Virus record (IMG/VR): IMGVR_UViG_3300010371_000009
Span: 1-57,027 of that record
Strand: one strand, 5' to 3'
DNA: 57,027 nucleotides
Origin: a virus
Made by a program: the position numbers and the translations under genes. The notes below the pieces were generated by a model. It was not told where the DNA came from. It ran no database searches and saw only the letters and a program-made list of their open reading frames with translations. Of this stretch, positions 1 through 8,694 are shown piece by piece; the first letter of the stretch is position 1; each line of letters begins with the position of its first letter.

Positions 1-123
1 GCTATGCGTAATGCTGATAGTTTAATGTATGTAGATAATGAAAAAGGAAATTTAATAAGCTCTCATGTAATATCTGATATATTTAAAGATTTAGGATTTG
101 ATGGCATTGTTATGAATGCTAAA
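1..123. repeat. Terminal direct repeat, left copy
   Basis: Bases 1-123 are identical to 56905-57027. The polyvalent-protein reading frame continues uninterrupted across the join. This indicates a circular or circularly permuted assembly rather than a linear end. The repeat is short and lies inside a gene, so an assembler overlap is more likely than a physical terminal repeat. Confidence 0.95.
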
Positions 124-1938
124 GAAGCATTCCCACACATGAAAAATATTCCAGAAGGTACTTTGCACGCTGTTCCGTTAAAACAGAATACAGTTAAAGG
201 TAAATATAACGATAAAATTTTGTATTCAGACACTCGCAATCAAGTAGCCTCTCAAGTTAGCCATCAAATAGAAAAGAATGGTTTCTATTCTCAATTAGAA
301 CGCGCTGTTACTGATGCAAAGATGAATAAAGGTGATGCTAATCAATGGTTAGGTTATTTAAAGAACCAACCTGGTGTTAAGACAGAAGAAATAAATACAG
401 TTTTAAAAGATTTACCAGAAGGTCCGATTACAAAAGATCAATTGCAGAATATTGTCAATCAAAATAAAGTTGAGTTGAATGAAGTTGTGAAAGGCGGCGA
501 TCCTGAAAAAATAGCTGAAAATTATTATAATTCTATGCCAAACAATTCTGTAAAATGGGAAGATTTACCAGAAAAAACAAAAGATGTATTTAGAAGTAAA
601 GCTTTATATTCTAAAACTAAATATCATGATTATCAACTTCCAGGTGGTGAAAACTATAGAGAAATGTTATTGACGTTGCCACAGAAGGATAAAAAATATG
701 CATATGATGCTTTTAATCCAAAAACCCAACAAGCTAAACAATTTGTATCACGCAAAGAAGCAGAAGAATTTGCTAATAAAGATAAAACTGGCAACACTGT
801 TGTATCTGAAATAGAAATAGGTGAGCCAGATTATAAATCGTCCCATTGGGATGAACCAAATATTATTGCTCATGTTCGCATGAATGATAGAATGATTGAT
901 GGTAAGAAAACACTTCATCTTGAAGAAATTCAATCTGATTGGCATCAAGCAGGACGTAAGCAAGGTTATAAACTTTCTGATAAACAGAAAGGTGAATTAG
1001 AAAATATTGATGAAAAATTAATGAATGGTTTGTCTGAAAGCGATATTGGCAATCCAGATATTGACGCAGTTTTAAAAACTGCTGTTGATAAGAAGGTGTT
1101 AACACCTGATGAAGCTAAGAATTATAAAGAATATTCCAAAGGTGAAAATTCAAATATTCCAGATGCACCATTTAAAAAGAATTGGGATGATTTAGCTTTA
1201 AAGCGAATGATACGTCAAGCTGCTGAAAATGGATACGAAGGTATTAGTTGGACACCTGGGGAAGCACAAGCCGCGCGATATGATTTGAGTAAGCAAATAA
1301 GTAAAATAACTTACAATGCACCAAAATCAAAATTAGCAGATAAATACGGTACAGTTTTAAAAGCATATAATCATAATGGTGAAGAAGTAATAAACAAAGC
1401 TGCGACACCAGAACAATTACCAGATTTAATTGGCAAAGAAGCTGCTGAAAAACTTTTAAAAACTGAAGCTACAAAAGATAAACACGAATTATCAGGTTTG
1501 GATTTAAAGGTTGGTGGTGAAGGTATGAAAGCCTTCTATGATAAAATGCTTGTAGATAGAGCTAATGCGCTAGGTAAAAAGTATGGTGCTAAAGTTGAAC
1601 AGAAAGAAATTAAAGCTGCTCCAAAATATGAAATTAAAAATCCTATATTGAATAAAAAAGGTGAAGAAGTAGTTAGTGTTTATAAAGACGGTGTATTTCA
1701 AGCTGATATGGAAAAATCTGAAGCAGCCAGTTATATATCTAAAAAAGAGAAAAGCGACAAGCCTTCTATAGTTCACTATCTTCCATTGACACCTGAATTA
1801 AAGAACAAAGCTCTTAAAGAAGGCTTTCCGCTTTTTTCATCCACACCAATTCTTACACCAGTATCTCACAATCCATTTGACACTGATCGTAAAAAATATA
1901 AATTAAAAAAGGTTGACCACAACCCATTTGCTCAATAG
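1..1938 (+). CDS. Polyvalent ADP-ribosyltransferase-like protein, C-terminal part (crosses contig seam)
   Basis: This is the 3' part of the gene that begins at 55798. The 123-base end repeat joins the two pieces in frame into a 1014-aa protein, so the ATG at 4 is internal. About full-length residues 674-695 and 756-802 carry motifs I recognise from large phage polyvalent proteins (LPD-type): EEIQSDWHQAGRK, then LALKRMIRQAAENGYEGI and WTPGEAQAARYDLS, and a terminal region with PLFSS. The C-terminus carries two HNPF motifs. Position after the portal and before the scaffold suggests a virion-associated, perhaps injected, protein. The enzymatic role is inferred from family resemblance only. Confidence 0.8.
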   Translation, partial: AMRNADSLMYVDNEKGNLISSHVISDIFKDLGFDGIVMNAKEAFPHMKNIPEGTLHAVPLKQNTVKGKYNDKILYSDTRNQVASQVSHQIEKNGFYSQLERAVTDAKMNKGDANQWLGYLKNQPGVKTEEINTVLKDLPEGPITKDQLQNIVNQNKVELNEVVKGGDPEKIAENYYNSMPNNSVKWEDLPEKTKDVFRSKALYSKTKYHDYQLPGGENYREMLLTLPQKDKKYAYDAFNPKTQQAKQFVSRKEAEEFANKDKTGNTVVSEIEIGEPDYKSSHWDEPNIIAHVRMNDRMIDGKKTLHLEEIQSDWHQAGRKQGYKLSDKQKGELENIDEKLMNGLSESDIGNPDIDAVLKTAVDKKVLTPDEAKNYKEYSKGENSNIPDAPFKKNWDDLALKRMIRQAAENGYEGISWTPGEAQAARYDLSKQISKITYNAPKSKLADKYGTVLKAYNHNGEEVINKAATPEQLPDLIGKEAAEKLLKTEATKDKHELSGLDLKVGGEGMKAFYDKMLVDRANALGKKYGAKVEQKEIKAAPKYEIKNPILNKKGEEVVSVYKDGVFQADMEKSEAASYISKKEKSDKPSIVHYLPLTPELKNKALKEGFPLFSSTPILTPVSHNPFDTDRKKYKLKKVDHNPFAQ

Positions 1939-1947
1939 GAATTTTAA

Positions 1948-2385
1948 ATGTCAAAAAAAATTGTAAAGCCTATTAACCCATTGATTTTTAAAGTTGCTGG
2001 TGAATTTGCTGCGGTCTTTTATGAAACTGGTCGTTCACAAGGGATGACTTCTAAGCACAAGACGGCAAAAGCGTATGCGCGACACAACATTGAAAAGTTT
2101 GTACCATTAGCAATTAAACATCTTATAGATATGTTGAAGCCTACAAGCAATTGTACTGATTTTATGCGAATGGAAATTTATGAAGCTTTGCGCGATCCTA
2201 TCAACGATCCTGATTTGATGGAAGGTAAGAAGAATGGATTGCCAGATATTAATGCTGAAAAATTATCTAAGATATTAAATCAATACGATAAAAACAAAAT
2301 TAATTTACCTGTAACGTCAAATCCAAAAAGTTTAAAAGACAATACTGCTTTAACTCAAAATCCATTCACACCAAAGGCTAACTAA
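1948..2385 (+). CDS. Hypothetical virion-region protein, 145 aa
   Basis: No family recognised. It lies 9 bp after the polyvalent gene with a TTTTAAATG start context and runs straight into the next gene. The C-terminus has a QNPF motif close to the end, echoing the two HNPF motifs at the end of the upstream polyvalent protein. That could be a shared short docking motif. Its place between portal and scaffold suggests a minor head or packaged protein. Confidence 0.75.
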   Translation: MSKKIVKPINPLIFKVAGEFAAVFYETGRSQGMTSKHKTAKAYARHNIEKFVPLAIKHLIDMLKPTSNCTDFMRMEIYEALRDPINDPDLMEGKKNGLPDINAEKLSKILNQYDKNKINLPVTSNPKSLKDNTALTQNPFTPKAN

Positions 2386-2386
2386 A

Positions 2387-2614
2387 ATGGCAAAGAAAAA
2401 CAAGCTTCCAATTGCTAAACCTTCTACTGTTGAGGTTGCTCGACCTTATAAGCCTTCAAAAGAAGATCAAGCTAGGGAACGCCGTTATGCTGCTGAAGAT
2501 GGTTTAAGAGCCATTCAACGGGCTGAAGAAATCAAAAGAGATAACAAATTAATGAATGACATTAAGTCTCTTGCTCAAGAGCAAATGTCAAATCTAAAGA
2601 AGTTTGCGAAATGA
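2387..2614 (+). CDS. Small basic hypothetical protein, 75 aa
   Basis: Unrecognised. The protein is charged, rich in Lys, Arg and Glu, predicted largely helical, with no membrane segment. It starts 1 bp after the previous stop and overlaps the next start (ATGA), so translation is probably coupled within the head operon. Confidence 0.7.
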   Translation: MAKKNKLPIAKPSTVEVARPYKPSKEDQARERRYAAEDGLRAIQRAEEIKRDNKLMNDIKSLAQEQMSNLKKFAK

Positions 2615-2838
2615 AATATGGCGGAAAAGAAATAAAGGAAATGAGTGATGCAGAATTAGTGCAATTAAATGAACATTTGACTAGTGTGTTAAACAACACT
2701 CTGGAAAAAAGAAACGACGAACGGTTTAAACCTAAGTTTAAAAATTCTCCATCACCACAACTCAATCCTGCGTTCGTAGAAGTTAAGAATGCAGTTTTAG
2801 AAGAAATAAATAAAAGGAATATTAACAATGGCTACTGA
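2611..2838 (+). CDS. Small hypothetical protein, 75 aa
   Basis: Unrecognised. It begins in a 4-bp overlap with the upstream gene and ends 11 bp inside the scaffold start. N-terminal half is helical (about residues 10-32); a Pro/Ser-rich middle is followed by another helix. Tight packing supports a real, translationally coupled head-region gene. Confidence 0.7.
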   Translation: MKYGGKEIKEMSDAELVQLNEHLTSVLNNTLEKRNDERFKPKFKNSPSPQLNPAFVEVKNAVLEEINKRNINNGY

Positions 2839-3688
2839 TAAGTCTAAGGTTGAATTAGAACGTGAAAGCATTAAGGTTGATAGCACCAATAATGAACCAG
2901 AAAAAGAAGTTGATGCTGAAAAAGAAGAAGAAGTAGAAGCCGATGAAGAAGAAAAAGAAAAAGAAAAAGAAGAAGATAATGAAGATGTAGATAAAGAAGA
3001 AGATGGAGAAAAAGACCCTGAAGAAAAGCATGAATTAACTGCTGCTGAAAAAGAAGTTGAAAAGCTTAAGAATACAATTGAGCGTTTGAAGAAACGTGTG
3101 GGCAAGACAGTTGGTGAAAAAGAAGAAATTAAGAAGCAATTGGCAGATGCTAAGATCGCTTTAGAGAAGAAGAAAGAAGATGGTGAAGAAGTTTTAGATG
3201 AAGATACTGTTAATAAACGTGCTGAAGAATTAGCTAACGTCAAGGCTACTGAAAGGCAATTTATTGCAGATTGTAATAAATTAGCCGATGCAGCTACTAA
3301 AATTGATAAGGACTTTCCACAAAAAGTTAAAGTGGTTGGTGAAGAAATTTCACCCATTCCGTCTCAAATGGTAGGTATCCTTACTGATTTAGATAATGAT
3401 AATGGTGGTGCAGTTTTAGCACATTTAGTTGAAAATGTTGATGAATATGAAGATATTATTAAACTTCCATTGACTAAAATGACAAGCAAGCTGTTAAAAC
3501 TGTCTGATAAGCTTGCTGAAGAAGCTAAGCCTAAGCCTAGACCAATTTCTAAGGTTCCTGCACCTAATGAGACTGTTAATGGTAATAGAAGCTCTCCGCA
3601 AGTTCTTACCGATAAAATGCCAATGGATGAATGGGTAAGATTGCGTAATCAACAGGCTGAAGAACGCCGCAAGGCAAAATACCGATAA
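2828..3688 (+). CDS. Scaffolding protein (P22 gp8-like position)
   Basis: 286 aa, directly before the coat gene. Residues about 20-62 are almost wholly Glu, Asp and Lys. Residues about 68-125 read as a coiled coil, and the last 30 residues are Arg/Lys-rich (NQQAEERRKAKYR), as in P22-type scaffolds whose basic C-terminus binds coat. No cysteine-rich or enzymatic motif is seen. The call rests on composition and synteny rather than sequence identity. An intrinsic terminator follows. The start ATG has AAAAGGAAT upstream, a good ribosome site. Confidence 0.75.
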   Translation: MATDKSKVELERESIKVDSTNNEPEKEVDAEKEEEVEADEEEKEKEKEEDNEDVDKEEDGEKDPEEKHELTAAEKEVEKLKNTIERLKKRVGKTVGEKEEIKKQLADAKIALEKKKEDGEEVLDEDTVNKRAEELANVKATERQFIADCNKLADAATKIDKDFPQKVKVVGEEISPIPSQMVGILTDLDNDNGGAVLAHLVENVDEYEDIIKLPLTKMTSKLLKLSDKLAEEAKPKPRPISKVPAPNETVNGNRSSPQVLTDKMPMDEWVRLRNQQAEERRKAKYR

Positions 3689-3712
3689 TCTGTCTGAAAT
3701 TTAAAAATATTT

Positions 3713-3746
3713 AAAAGCCCCTATTGACTTAGGGGCTTTTTTATTT
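3713..3746 (+). terminator. Intrinsic terminator after scaffold gene
   Basis: Ten-base inverted repeat AAAAGCCCCT / AGGGGCTTTT with an 8-nt loop, running into a T-rich tract. It separates scaffold from coat transcription. Confidence 0.85.
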
Positions 3747-3912
3747 ATTGTGCGTGTTATTAGCCCCTGTATCGGCATCGTAGGTACTGTTTTAAAAGCC
3801 TTCTAGGGCTGGCATTAAATGCCCCTGGTAGCTGTTAAATTCCGGGTTCAGCAACCGGCTTTCACCAGATTATATTTTATTGCGCTAAGCGCATATTTAA
3901 AGGTTTAAGCCT
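3747..3912 (+). promoter_or_regulatory. Structured 5' leader of the coat gene
   Basis: No gene fits here. The stretch holds consecutive potential hairpins: AGCC/GGGCT around 3799-3812, GGCAT/ATGCC around 3813-3825, CCGG(GTT)/(AAC)CCGG around 3842-3859, and TGCGC/GCGCA around 3880-3893, just before the coat start. It probably carries the coat promoter and a stable or regulatory mRNA leader, but I see no convincing -35/-10 pair. Confidence 0.5.
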
Positions 3913-5142
3913 ATGGCTAACTCACTCTTAACTATTGACATGATTACTCGTGAAGCTGTGCGACTGTTTAAGAATAGCAATTTGTTTATTATGAATATGG
4001 ATACGCAATACGATAGTTCGTTTGCGGTGGATGGTGCTAAGATTGGTTCCAATCTTCGCATTCGCTTGCCTAACGATTATGTCGTTACGCAAGGGCCGGA
4101 AATGCAGCTTCAATCCACAACTGAACAGTTTACTAATTTAACTGTTAGCGATCAACGCAACGTTGCTGTGCCGTTCACTACAGCAGAACGCACAATGTCG
4201 ATTGACGATTATTCGGAAATTGTGCTTGCACCTATGATTAACAACTTGGCTGGTAAAGTTGCACAAGTTGTTATGGAAGGTTCTGAAGGTGGTGTTTGTA
4301 ACTTCGTTGCCAATAAAGACCAGAATGGCACTATCATTAATGTCGATAGCCTTCAATTCTTAGAAGCTAACGCCATTCTTGATAATCAGTCTGCTGATCC
4401 AATGACACGCCGCGTTGTCAATGATCCGTTAACTGATGCTCGCACTACTAAGTCTCTGCAAGGTCTTTTAAATCCTACACCAGAGATTAGCTCGCAATTC
4501 CGTACTGGCATGATGAAGTCTGGTTTAGGTTATGATCGTTGGTTCCGTGACCAGACTGTTATCAAGCATATTTCTGGTACTTATGATAGCGCGAATGCTC
4601 CATCTACTGTTGATGCTGCTGGTCAAACTGGCAACACCATCACTGTTACTGCGTTGAATGGCACACTTAAGAAGGGCGATATTTTCACTCTTGAAGGTGT
4701 GAATGAAGTCAACCGCGTTACCAAGCAAAACTTGGGAACACTTCGTCAGTTTGTTGTTACTGAAGATGTTGATGCTGCTGGAACAGAAGTTTCGTTCTAT
4801 CCAGCGTTAATTCCTTCTAACAATGGTGCTGATGTTCAATATCAGACAGTTGATGTTTCGCCTGATGCTGGTGCTGATTTCCTTATGGTTACTAAGTCTG
4901 GTGAAGTTTATCGCAAGTCGATTGCTTATGTTCAAAAAGCAGTTACACTTGCTACAGCAGATTTAGTTATTCCCCGTAAGGCTGTTGAAGAAGCTGCGCG
5001 CGCCAATTACGATGGTATCGCAATGCGTATCTTAACAGATTATCTGCCTGGATCGGACCAGTTAGCAACTCGTGTTGACGTTCTGTTTGGATATAAGTAT
5101 ATCCGTCCAGAATGGCTGTGCGTGGTTGCAGACGCCATCTAA
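3913..5142 (+). CDS. Major capsid (coat) protein, P22 gp5-like
   Basis: 409 aa, close to the P22 coat length. It starts MANSLLTIDMITREAVRLF and contains the pattern typical of P22-type coats: IRLPNDYVV and a QGPEMQLQ strand, then DQRNVAVPFTTAER and DDYSEIVLAPMINNLAGKVA. A central insertion-like beta region (about residues 225-320) fits the extra domain of this class. Codons are less AT-biased than in neighbours, which would fit high expression. It follows the scaffold and precedes the gp4-like connector gene, the normal P22 order. Confidence 0.88.
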   Translation: MANSLLTIDMITREAVRLFKNSNLFIMNMDTQYDSSFAVDGAKIGSNLRIRLPNDYVVTQGPEMQLQSTTEQFTNLTVSDQRNVAVPFTTAERTMSIDDYSEIVLAPMINNLAGKVAQVVMEGSEGGVCNFVANKDQNGTIINVDSLQFLEANAILDNQSADPMTRRVVNDPLTDARTTKSLQGLLNPTPEISSQFRTGMMKSGLGYDRWFRDQTVIKHISGTYDSANAPSTVDAAGQTGNTITVTALNGTLKKGDIFTLEGVNEVNRVTKQNLGTLRQFVVTEDVDAAGTEVSFYPALIPSNNGADVQYQTVDVSPDAGADFLMVTKSGEVYRKSIAYVQKAVTLATADLVIPRKAVEEAARANYDGIAMRILTDYLPGSDQLATRVDVLFGYKYIRPEWLCVVADAI

Positions 5143-5151
5143 TCTAAAATA

Positions 5152-5177
5152 GGGGAAGGAATTAAAAAGCCTTCCCC
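5152..5177 (+). terminator. Stem-loop after coat gene
   Basis: Perfect 8-bp stem GGGGAAGG / CCTTCCCC with a 10-nt loop. The following ACAATTTTAAC is only moderately T-rich, so it may act as a partial terminator or as a 3' stabiliser that keeps coat mRNA abundant relative to downstream genes. Confidence 0.55.
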
Positions 5178-5202
5178 ACAATTTTAACAAAGGAAATCTA
5201 AA

Positions 5203-5406
5203 ATGGCTGTTGATAAAAAAGGCAAGATTAAATTGCTTTATCCTAAGCTTGTTGTGGTTGGACAAGACAAGAGCGGTAAGAATATTAAAAAGCGCGTTAT
5301 GAATGAAGAAGAAGAAAAGGCTTTGCTTGGTGTTAAAGAGCCTGAAAAGAAAGAACTTGAAAAGAAAGAAGAAACTAAAACTACTCCTGCTTGGGGTACT
5401 AAGTAA
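5203..5406 (+). CDS. Small Lys/Glu-rich hypothetical protein, 67 aa
   Basis: Unrecognised. It has AAAGGAAATCTAAAATG at its start. The N-terminal 30 residues look like a small beta unit; the rest is a charged helix ending in TTPAWGTK. The C-terminal WG motif resembles Trp-Gly motifs in three replication-side and accessory proteins of this phage. It overlaps the next gene by one base. Confidence 0.7.
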   Translation: MAVDKKGKIKLLYPKLVVVGQDKSGKNIKKRVMNEEEEKALLGVKEPEKKELEKKEETKTTPAWGTK

Positions 5407-6377
5407 TGACTACAGCCCGTGATATTGTCAATCTTGCGTTTAAGCAAGCTGGCATACTTGGGCTAGGTCAAACACTTAATGCTGAAGATACCAATGATGG
5501 CTTTACATTATTAAATCAAATGGTGGCACAATGGCAAAAGCGACGTTGGCTTGTGCCATCATTACAAATTTTAAATAAGACTTTAACTGGTCAAAAATCT
5601 TATACTGTGGGTTTAGGTGGTTTTTTCGATATTAAGCGACCAAGTGATATTAAAGGTGCTTATGTAATTCAAAAAAATACTGGTCCTGTTCCAGTTAGTT
5701 TGCAGCTAACTAAATTGTTTTCTTATGAAGATTACATAAGAATTGCTGTTAAAGATTTACAATCTTTACCAGATCATTTTTTCTACGATGCTCAATATCC
5801 ATTAGCTAATTTGTATATTTGGCCAGTTGGCAATTCGCTATATGAATTGTATATTCTTTGTCAAAGTCAATTGGGTTTTGGTACAACCATCAGTCAAGGT
5901 GCTATTAGTTCTGGTGGTACTCTTTATACCGATGGAATTTACAATAATATTTTACTAACTGGTGGTTCCGGTACTGGTGCAACAGCAGACATTACTGTTA
6001 CTGCTGGTGTAGTAACTTTGTTTAATTTATTAACTGGTGGTCAAAACTACAATATTGGCGACATACTTTCTGTAAACAATGCAGATATTGGTGGCACTGG
6101 TGCTGGTTTTGCTTATGTTGTTCAAAACATATCTGCCAATTTGAACACAGATGTTGTAATGCCACCTGAATATGAAGAAGCTTTGTTTTTAAATTTGAGT
6201 ATAAGACTTTCTGCAATGTATCAATTAGAGCCTACTTCAGCTACAGTTGTTTTAGCTAAGAAATCTTTGAACACACTAAAAACTATTAACACTCAAGTTC
6301 CTCAATTATCTATGCCTCAAGCACCTGGATTGCGAACGGGTAAAGCTTTCAATATTTGGAATGCTGACGGATATTAA
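5406..6377 (+). CDS. Head-tail connector, P22 gp4-like, with inserted repeat module
   Basis: The first 160 residues read as the P22 gp4 (tail accessory factor) family: MTTARDIVNLAFKQAGILG, then LLNQMVAQWQKRR, LPDHFFYDAQYP and LYIWPVG. The last 75 residues complete the helical part (MPPEYEEALFLNLSIRL). Family members are usually about 160-220 aa; this one is 323 aa because residues about 164-242 hold a Gly-rich beta module (LTGGSGTGATADITV, GQNYNIGDILSV, IGGTGAGF). The same module is duplicated in the next gene. Acts at the portal ring, closing the packaged head. Confidence 0.8.
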   Translation: MTTARDIVNLAFKQAGILGLGQTLNAEDTNDGFTLLNQMVAQWQKRRWLVPSLQILNKTLTGQKSYTVGLGGFFDIKRPSDIKGAYVIQKNTGPVPVSLQLTKLFSYEDYIRIAVKDLQSLPDHFFYDAQYPLANLYIWPVGNSLYELYILCQSQLGFGTTISQGAISSGGTLYTDGIYNNILLTGGSGTGATADITVTAGVVTLFNLLTGGQNYNIGDILSVNNADIGGTGAGFAYVVQNISANLNTDVVMPPEYEEALFLNLSIRLSAMYQLEPTSATVVLAKKSLNTLKTINTQVPQLSMPQAPGLRTGKAFNIWNADGY

Positions 6378-6382
6378 AATTA

Positions 6383-8341
6383 ATGGGACGTGTCAATTTA
6401 CTTGGCCAGCCTTATTCTGGTAAAGGTTTGATTGCCAGCGCACAACGCTGTGTCAATCTCTATGGTGAAAGTAATAAGGATAGCCTTTCGCCTACTCCAA
6501 TGACATACTACCAGTTTCCTGGTACTGAATTATTAGGAACACCTTTAAATCAAGCTATAGCGCGTTGTATCTATAGAACAAGTATCGGTACTTGCTATGA
6601 AGTTGTTGGCTCCAATGTTTATTTTGTTCAACCAGATGGAGAAACAATTTTAATTGGTGTGATTGAAGATAAGCTTTCTCAAGTTTATATGGCTGATAAT
6701 GGGTTAGTAGCTGTTATAGTAGATGGTGTGAATGGATATGCAATAGATTTGTCTAATAATAATTTTGGACAAATTATTGATCCATCTTTTTATGGTGCAG
6801 ATTTTGCATTATTCTTAAATACATTTTTTGTTTTCAATCGTCCAGGTACAAATCAATTTTACATAAGCTTATCTATGGTCACATTCGGTATGTTGACCAA
6901 TACAGCTATTGCTACAGGTTCTATTACAAATCATGGTTCTAAATATACTAATGGAAATTATTTTAGTGTTCCTTTAACTGGCGGAAGTGGCGACGGAGCT
7001 TTAGCAGATATAACAATTGGCGGTACTAATCCTGCTGCTGGTGTTATAGTTGGTGGAACACTTTACACTAACGGTACATATTTAAATGTTCCTTTAACTG
7101 GTGGCGCTGGTACTGGCGCACACGCTGATATTACCGTCGCTGGTGGTGCTGTTACTGTAGTTAATTTAAAATTTGATGGTCAAAATTACGCTATCGGCAA
7201 TGTTCTATCTGCAACAGCAGCTAGCATTGGTGGTACTGGTTCTGGATTTACATTTACATTAACAGCTTTAGGACAAGTTGTCACTAATGTCTCTATAGTT
7301 TATGGTGGTGAAAATTATTTAATTGGTGATACATTATCTGTTAATAATTTAGAAATTGGTGGTGTTGGAGCAGGATTTATTTGGACTATTACAGGTGTAG
7401 ATACTGCGTTTAATCCATTAGACATAGCTGCTAAATCTAGTTCCGCCGATCCAATTGTGGGTATAGCTACAGTTCATAACGAATTGTGGTTGATTGGTGC
7501 TTTAACAACTGAAGTTTGGCTAGGTACTGGTGCTGCTGATTTCTTCTTTCAAATTGTTCAAGGTGCATTTATTGACCACGGCTCAATCGCGCCATATTCT
7601 ATAGCTAATCAAGACGTTATTGTATTTTGGATAAGTCAAGATAAACAAGGTTCTGGTATTATTGTTAAAGGTCAAGGCTACGATGTTACTGAAATTTCTA
7701 CACCTTACATCGTAAGTAAAATTAAAACTTATCCGACAATAGCAGATGCTATTGGAATGTGTTTCCAAATAGAAGATCACGCATTCTATTTATTACAATT
7801 TCCAACAGCAAACGCTACTTGGCTTTATGATTTAAAAACTGGATTTTGGGCAGAATTAGGAAAATGGAATACTGCTACAAATCAGTATAACAGATATAGA
7901 GCTAATTGTTGTGCATTTGCATTTGGTATGAATTTAATAGGTGATTATCAAACTGGAAAAATTTATAAATTAAATCCAAATGTATATACAGATGGTGGTG
8001 ATCCAATTAAATGGTTACGGACTTTTCCACACCTAATAGGCGATGAATTTGAACGCATTATCTATAATAGCTGTGATGCTGATATAGAAGTTGGCAATTC
8101 TGTTCAAGACGATTTAAACGCACCTGATCCACAAATATTTTTAAGCTGGTCAGATAATCGTGGAAAAAGTTTTGGCTTTCCTGTAGGTCAATCTATGGGA
8201 AGGCAAGGTGAATTTTATACAACTGTTTCTTGGAATAGATTAGGTTATGGTCGAGATAGAGTATTTCAATTAGAGTGGTCAGAACCTTGTAAAACAGCTT
8301 TGAATGGTGTTTTCGTTCAAAGCAAACAAGCTAAAACATAA
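6383..8341 (+). CDS. Packaged-DNA stabilisation / tail hub protein, P22 gp10-like
   Basis: 652 aa; starts GRVNLLGQPYSGKGLIASAQRCVNLYGE (positions 2-29), a start I associate with gp10-like stabilisation proteins. The ends carry the beta-propeller-like family features (for example NELWLIGALTTEVW, DGGDPIKWLRTFPH, WSDNRGKSFG). P22 gp10 is about 470 aa; the excess lies at residues 178-340, where the Gly-rich module of the gp4-like protein appears roughly two and a half times (PLTGGSGDGALADIT, PLTGGAGTGAHADITV, IGDTLSVNNLEIGG). It ends one base inside the next start. Confidence 0.8.
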   Translation: MGRVNLLGQPYSGKGLIASAQRCVNLYGESNKDSLSPTPMTYYQFPGTELLGTPLNQAIARCIYRTSIGTCYEVVGSNVYFVQPDGETILIGVIEDKLSQVYMADNGLVAVIVDGVNGYAIDLSNNNFGQIIDPSFYGADFALFLNTFFVFNRPGTNQFYISLSMVTFGMLTNTAIATGSITNHGSKYTNGNYFSVPLTGGSGDGALADITIGGTNPAAGVIVGGTLYTNGTYLNVPLTGGAGTGAHADITVAGGAVTVVNLKFDGQNYAIGNVLSATAASIGGTGSGFTFTLTALGQVVTNVSIVYGGENYLIGDTLSVNNLEIGGVGAGFIWTITGVDTAFNPLDIAAKSSSADPIVGIATVHNELWLIGALTTEVWLGTGAADFFFQIVQGAFIDHGSIAPYSIANQDVIVFWISQDKQGSGIIVKGQGYDVTEISTPYIVSKIKTYPTIADAIGMCFQIEDHAFYLLQFPTANATWLYDLKTGFWAELGKWNTATNQYNRYRANCCAFAFGMNLIGDYQTGKIYKLNPNVYTDGGDPIKWLRTFPHLIGDEFERIIYNSCDADIEVGNSVQDDLNAPDPQIFLSWSDNRGKSFGFPVGQSMGRQGEFYTTVSWNRLGYGRDRVFQLEWSEPCKTALNGVFVQSKQAKT

Positions 8342-8685
8342 TGCAGCCATTACCAAATACATTATCGCCACTTACTTTAAATGGTAGAGTTATTTCGCCT
8401 TGGGTTGAATATCTTCAGCAATTTACAATAGCTCCACCACCTATCATCACGATAAAGGTTACAGGTTCTATATTTAAATATATTGGAAAAGAGCCTGGAA
8501 ATTTAGTTGTAACTGATGGCACTATATCTCAAATATCTTTGACTAGAGGTAATGTGACTATCAATTTTGGTGCAGGAACAAACAAGATAATTCCAGTTGG
8601 AATTAAAGATACAATCTCTATTACTTATTCTGTCTTGCCCACACTTCAATTCATTCCTAGTTACGGTCAAAATACAAATCGTTAG
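8341..8685 (+). CDS. Small beta-rich tail-region protein, 114 aa
   Basis: Unrecognised. TAATG overlap with the gp10-like gene. Sequence is mostly alternating beta-strand and turn, with PSYGQNTNR at the end. In P22 the next gene is the tail needle, but this is far too short and shows no coiled coil, so I do not call it a needle. A minor tail component is the most likely role. Confidence 0.7.
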   Translation: MQPLPNTLSPLTLNGRVISPWVEYLQQFTIAPPPIITIKVTGSIFKYIGKEPGNLVVTDGTISQISLTRGNVTINFGAGTNKIIPVGIKDTISITYSVLPTLQFIPSYGQNTNR

Positions 8686-8694
8686 GAAAAATAA

